A stretch of 64,000 nucleotides of DNA, from assembly GCA_037043455.1 (NCBI GenBank), contig JAWPHD010010992.1:1-64000 (forward strand). Reading direction: 5' to 3'. The position numbers and the translations under genes were made by a program. Shown here piece after piece: positions 61,301-64,000 of the stretch (positions are counted from its first letter, which is position 1; the number at the start of each line of letters is the position of its first letter). Below the pieces are notes generated by a model. It had not been told where the DNA came from and did no database searches. It saw only the letters and a list, made by a program, of their open reading frames with translations. Source of the stretch: Cyrtodaria siliqua (lineage: Eukaryota; Mollusca; Bivalvia; Adapedonta; Hiatellidae).

Positions 61301-62530
61301 TGTGAGCATATCGTCATGGTTAAGGATTGTGAGAATGAGCATATTGTCATGGTTAAGCAATTATAGGCATATGGACCTGATTAAGGAATTATAAGCATAT
61401 CGTCATGGTTAAGGAATTATAAGCATATGGTCCTGATTAAGGAATTATGAGCATATCGTCATTGTTAAGGAATTGTGAGAATGAGCATATTGCCATGTTT
61501 TTGTTTAAACCATATTTATACATATATTAAATAAAGATTTAGCTTAGGGGGTCTTTTACAAAATTTAGAATTTGGCCTCGTCCACTTAAAATAGAGACAG
61601 GTAGATATTCAATGTCTGTCCAAACAGAATTATGCGCAACTTCTGAAAATGAAGATGGCGATAAAACGTTTTTTATTGATCACTCTAGTGATATATACTG
61701 AGTTGCTTTTTTTTGTGTCATATTAGAGGACGACATTTTGCTCAATTCCGTTTAAAATGCATGGTATTCTCCCACTGTATTGACCCACACTCTCACAGAA
61801 GCAGTGCACGAAAACCAGTTTAAAAAACCGACCGATCTTGATTGGGAACCGTGGAGCCGAGTTTTAAACATTTCCACATTTTCTATGTTTTTATAATTTT
61901 ATAGTTAAAGAGAATGTTATGTTTGACGTGGACGCCGCCATTTATTTTATCCATATTTCATTTTTTTATAGACGGAGAATCTGCGATAAAGGGGTCTATT
62001 TTTTATGTTTTTTTTCTATTATTTCATACCAATTATAAGAATTTTATATCTTTAAGCGATCTTTGACTCATGTTATGTGTTTTATCAGCACATTTTATGT
62101 TTTCATATAAAGGGAGGGTAACTCTCATAAGATGTAACAATTTAAACAAAAAATAAATGTTTTACAAACTATGGGTAAAAACAAAATACTTATCATATAT
62201 CTTTTCTAAAACATATTTAAAATAAGAAAGTTAGTTAAGATACAAAAGTTGATACTTAGCAATTTTGTTCAGTGTATGATGTTGTTGATGTTTTCTAAAT
62301 AATGCCGGGTGAAGTAAATAGCGTACTTGCCGTTTGGCCAATTTACGTACCCCGCCATTGTAGGAAATATGCTGAGATCCGGATGTTGCAGTTGTTCTTC
62401 AGGTGTTAAGATGGAATCGGACCCTACGTAATGGTACATTGTGTCAGCTGCCCTGGTGAGTATTGCTTTTCCTTTACCACTTCCGATACTTGCGTAAGAC
62501 ATGTGTAGGTCTTCATGTATTCCGGAATGC
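48770..62530 (-). CDS. Receptor with PstS-like ectodomain, kinase-homology domain and inactive guanylate-cyclase-like domain (partial gene, 3 exons)
   Basis: Gene-level entry joining exons 62530-62351, 57676-55767 and 49392-48770 on the minus strand; introns are about 4.67 and 6.37 kb. Both introns begin GT and end AG and the codon phases match (GG|T Gly; G|AC Asp). About 900 residues are visible: PstS-type periplasmic-binding-protein ectodomain, one membrane helix, kinase-homology domain, coiled signalling helix, class III cyclase fold. The order is that of membrane guanylate cyclases, but the ectodomain family differs and the cyclase catalytic residues are replaced. Inferred role: plasma-membrane receptor for phosphate or a related oxyanion, signalling by conformation or by pairing with an active cyclase. 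The 5' exons lie beyond 64000. A 3' exon finishing the cyclase fold was not found. The open frame, good splice sites and retained fold residues argue against a dead pseudogene, but expression is unknown. Confidence 0.88.
49473..49946. mobile_element. Tc1/mariner-like MITE, copy B (474 bp), in an intron
   Basis: Same inverted ends as 44282-44704, with about 50 bp in the middle absent from copy A. It lies 80 bp upstream (in gene orientation) of the acceptor of the cyclase-domain exon. TA is intact on the right flank only. Confidence 0.83.
50045..50335. repeat. Inverted repeat R7, left arm
   Basis: GTTTGATTGAGTTCATGAGC, GGTTGGGAGCAGCGGTTATG, AATTAAAAAGCAGACAACAT and GTAGTGGAACCACC recur in reverse complement at 54445-54880. 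The small plus-strand frame at 49967-50149 runs into this arm and is not supported as a gene. Confidence 0.65.
50845..51425. mobile_element. Foldback/MITE, 581 bp, in an intron
   Basis: Ends TATTGTTTGGGGC and GCCCCAAACAATA are inverted, extending with CTTGTTTCAGCCAAAG / CTTTGGCTGAAACAAAAG. Inner inverted pieces AAAATCGGTTGAGAAATA (50982) and TATTTCTCAACCGATTTT (51278) show the fold continues inward. Confidence 0.78.
51625..51965. repeat. Interspersed repeat R6, copy 1
   Basis: TATAGACGGACCATCTGCAA, AGAAATTTATATCTTTAAGC, TCATGTTATGTGTTTTATCT and GATACAAAAGT ... AATTTTGTTCAGT match 61950-62280; part recurs reversed at 60185-60262. Confidence 0.68.
51966..54444. other. Intron sequence without recognised feature
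   Basis: Lies in the intron between the large exon and the cyclase exon. CCGCTTCAGTCGGTGCTAGG near 53915 duplicates CCGCTTAAGCCGGTGCTAGG near 50490. An 81-codon minus-strand frame at 52670-52915 lies in DNA less AT-rich than its surroundings but matches nothing I recognise. Confidence 0.35.
54445..54880. repeat. Inverted repeat R7, right arm
   Basis: Reverse complement of 50045-50335, split by about 150 bp (54580-54730) absent from the left arm. The two arms may be ends of a decayed element of about 4.8 kb, or independent copies. Confidence 0.6.
55298..55490 (-). mobile_element. SINE S2, truncated, in an intron
   Basis: Read from 55490 leftward: GGGTTCGAATCCCATTGG (B-box), GAGCTCGACTTGTAAGTGAA, GGAGGTGTACAGTACTGG, and GTAAAACACCATACAAACAA at the 3' end. 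Antisense to nothing coding; about 280 bp downstream (in gene orientation) of the large exon's donor. Confidence 0.78.
55767..57676 (-). CDS. Large exon: rest of PstS-like ectodomain, transmembrane helix, kinase-homology domain, signalling helix
   Basis: A 1910-bp exon with acceptor TTTATTTACAG before 57676 and donor AAAAG|GTATGTT after 55767. About 637 residues; numbers below are relative to an in-frame ATG just inside the intron. Residues 7-258 continue the PstS fold: AIVLAYNIP, GIYNGSITRWND, and a phosphate loop RADKSGTT (62-69) matching Arg135, Ser139, Gly140 and Thr141 of PstS. Several N-x-S/T sequons suit an extracellular location. Residues 281-303 form one hydrophobic helix. Residues about 323-615 are a kinase-homology domain with HGHLKGSCC (468-476) in place of the catalytic loop, AWS (488-490) in place of DFG, APE at 523-525 and DVYSFG at 538-543. 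Residues 621-642 begin the dimerising signalling helix (ESIEQYSKSLERDIK). It is not a natriuretic-peptide-receptor ectodomain, which uses a different binding-protein fold. Confidence 0.9.
57720..61495. repeat. Intronic minisatellite, 34-bp and 28-bp units, about 3.8 kb
   Basis: From 57720 to 60105 the unit is 34 bp (GGTTAAGGAATTGTGAGAAT GAGCATATTGTCAT). From 60355 to 61495 it mixes with a 28-bp derivative (GATTAAGGAATTATAAGCAT ATGGTCCT), producing higher-order units such as 28+33+28 = 89 bp. The array fills most of the intron between the two ectodomain exons and is interrupted at 60106-60354 by unrelated sequence. Confidence 0.95.
60261..60340. repeat. Perfect hairpin inside the minisatellite
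   Basis: Arms of 25 bp (60274-60298 and 60303-60327; GATATTACGTTATACTCCAT TCATC and its complement) flank a 4-base loop. After a short mismatch the match resumes in GATACCC/GGGTATC out to 60261 and 60340. It sits in an R6-related insert within the array. Confidence 0.9.
61950..62280. repeat. Interspersed repeat R6, copy 2
   Basis: Matches 51625-51965 (TATAGACGGAGAATCTGCGA, AGAATTTTATATCTTTAAGC, TCATGTTATGTGTTTTATCA, GATACAAAAGTT). Lies in the intron just downstream of the 62351-62530 exon. Confidence 0.68.
62351..62530 (-). CDS. Exon encoding N-terminal part of the PstS-like phosphate-binding domain
   Basis: A 180-bp internal exon. The acceptor is TTCGTTTCAG before 62530 and the donor is GTACGT after 62351. 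It enters after two bases of a codon and leaves after two bases (GG), completed by T of the next exon to give Gly. It encodes about 60 residues with the signature of bacterial PstS: a SIGSGKG loop, then a GSDSILTPEE stretch, then LSIFPTMAG, which runs directly into AIVLAYNIP of the next exon just as FPTVIG runs into VVLAVNIP in PstS. The Ser of SIGSG and the Asp of GSDS match phosphate-contacting Ser38 and Asp56 of E. coli PstS. The preceding part of the fold, with the Thr10-Phe11 contact, and any signal peptide must be in exons right of the window. Confidence 0.85.
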
Positions 62531-62609
62531 CTGAAACGAACATATGTATATGTACGTGTGACGGATAACGTCCCCCTTAACAATTACAAACCTTAAACTT
62601 AACCTTTGT

Positions 62610-62790
62610 AGGCGTGTGTTGCAACCCTAACGGTAACAAATGCACTAAAAGTAACACACTGCACTTAAGGTAACACTTTTGGGACTAAAGGTAACAACCT
62701 ACACTAAAGGTAACAAAAAAGTCTGAAGGTAACACGATTTTCGACCTGCACTAAAGGTAACACCTCATGCCCTAAAGGTAATACCACATT
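62610..62790. repeat. Short degenerate tandem repeat (ACTAAAGGTAACA)
   Basis: About eight irregular copies of CACTAAAGGTAACAC with variable spacers, upstream (in gene orientation) of the 62351-62530 exon. No coding potential. Confidence 0.8.
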
Positions 62791-62829
62791 CATGGTGCAA
62801 TTCTCATTAGAAATGCAGGGTGCTCAACT

Positions 62830-63701
62830 AAACATGTTATTTGTTTAAGCAGAACGATTCTTATTTTGATTATTTTCCGAACTTGGTCAGAATGTTTATA
62901 TCAAAGACAACATGAATATGTCCAATAGCCAGCCTTTGAGCAGAAACAACAGAGGTGTGGCCATTGGTTGAATGAAAAGTGCTGTCTTGCTAGGTAAACA
63001 CTGTAGATATTTTTTTATCTGATTTTTACCAAACTTGTTTTTAAGTTAATATCGATAAAATATAGGACAAATTTGAAAACCAACCATATCTGACTCATAC
63101 CCATCCCTATGCCCCCACCCCCACCCGCCACCCCATCCCCAACCCATTCCTATGCCCCCACCTCCACCGCCACCCCATCCCCAACCCATCCCAGCCGATG
63201 TGTGTTTTGTTTTTTCTCGGTCATAGAAGGGGAAAAAGTGAGACAAATTAAAAAACTAGCCGTGTCGAACTAGAAACTGCAGAGGTATGGCCCTTGAAAT
63301 ATTTAAACATGCTAAACGTTGCTTTGTTTACACTCCATCTCCTGCTATTTTCATCAGATCTTGACCAAACGTGTTCAAAAGTAAATCTTGGATAAGTTGG
63401 AAAACAAGCTATATCTGACTCGTAGTCCACACATCCATTGACACGCCATGCACTCCTCCTTACCCCTCCCAAGCCACCCTGGGCCCTCTCCCCTTCCCTG
63501 ACCTTGTTCATAATTTTAATTCCAATAAAAATCAGTTTTATCTGACACCCCATACCTTATAACCACCAATAACCCCACCCACCCATAACCCACATCTACA
63601 CCCAAGATTCACTTGATTACCGACAAATGTGTTTTAGAATATCTCTATCGTTGAGTATTATGGATACCATACATCCTTAACGCTGTAGGGCCTCTTGTTT
63701 T
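62830..63701 (-). repeat. Decayed H-type element
   Basis: TAGGGCCTCTTGTTTT at 63686 is a remnant of the H-element head, and the interior shows H-type phrases (CTGCAGAGGTATGGCCCTTG, TTTGAAAACCAACCATATCT, TCATCAGATCTTGACC). Two copies of a C-rich unit of about 40 bp (ATGCCCCCACC ... CACCCCATCCCCAACCCAT) lie at 63108-63190. The Gly/Trp-rich and 101-codon minus frames here are artefacts. No exon for the receptor's N-terminus was found up to 64000. Confidence 0.5.
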
Positions 63702-64000
63702 CAAATGTTTGCGTATTGTTATCGGTATTTCGCGTACTATCTAACAGTATTCTTTCAGCATTCCAGTAAGGGTAGATCATTGTCGCTCATCATCTATGAT
63801 GTATTTCGTTTTTGATAAACTTATTCCCGGAGAGGACTTAATATTTTAAAAAAAGCATAGACTTTCATAGACTTTAAACGACTTGCGTTGGTTTATTACT
63901 TTTTTTTGATATATGATACGTTTGTATGTACATATTTTTCATTTATTTCGATTAATAATAAATACATGAATACAATATCATTATCTTCTGATGCGTTTAT

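Noticed and set aside
57720..61495. Possible CRISPR-like array
   Set aside because: Units are contiguous and diverged with no unique spacers, and the sequence is an animal intron.
62531..63553. 101- and 66-codon minus-strand frames, considered as upstream exons of the receptor
   Set aside because: They derive from a decayed H element and a C-rich repeat; no PstS N-terminal motif or matching phase-2 donor.

Overview
The window is eukaryotic genomic DNA, AT-rich and crowded with interspersed and tandem repeats. Coding sequence occurs as a few exons separated by multi-kilobase introns with GT/AG splice sites. The repeats (tRNA-derived SINEs, many small TIR elements, elements whose ends read AAGAGGCCCAAGAGGGCC and GGCCAGTAGAGCTAA, minisatellites) resemble those I associate with bivalve molluscs. 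That assignment is an inference; no species is named.

One gene can be supported. It lies on the minus strand, enters from beyond position 64000 and runs leftward through three exons: 62530-62351, 57676-55767 and 49392-48770. The splice phases fit exactly: GG+T gives Gly at the first junction and G+AC gives Asp at the second. The product is a single-pass receptor laid out like a membrane guanylate cyclase: ectodomain, transmembrane helix, kinase-homology domain, signalling helix, cyclase-fold domain. Two things are unusual. The ectodomain is a PstS-type phosphate-binding-protein fold, not the ANF-receptor fold of natriuretic peptide receptors, and it keeps every phosphate ligand I can check. 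The cyclase domain keeps the fold but has lost both metal aspartates, the purine-selecting pair and the Asn/Arg transition-state pair. The kinase-homology domain has also lost its catalytic-loop and DFG aspartates. The reading is a phosphate or oxyanion receptor with a pseudo-cyclase output. The N-terminus, including the signal peptide, is outside the window, and no exon for the last strands of the cyclase fold was found.

Layout: 1-1.64 kb, 25-bp satellite. 1.6-5.4 kb, a duplicated 0.46-kb repeat and AT-rich DNA. 5.4-7.4 kb, SINEs and an element full of TTTCCCATGGGAAA palindromes. 8.2-22.5 kb, five Helitron-like or pearl-like elements with internal tandem repeats, plus minisatellite and foldback DNA. 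23-30 kb, nested TIR transposons. 31.7-38.4 kb, a composite with identical 461-bp direct repeats, and two more TIR elements. 39-44 kb, a minisatellite and inverted copies of the 6-22 kb repeat types. 44-48.8 kb, MITEs, long inverted repeats and AGGTCA-rich repeats. 48.8-62.5 kb, the receptor gene, whose introns hold several MITEs, a SINE and a 3.8-kb minisatellite. 62.5-64 kb, short tandem repeats and a decayed element. Nothing long enough to be a reverse transcriptase, transposase or Rep/helicase was seen, so the mobile elements here appear non-autonomous.
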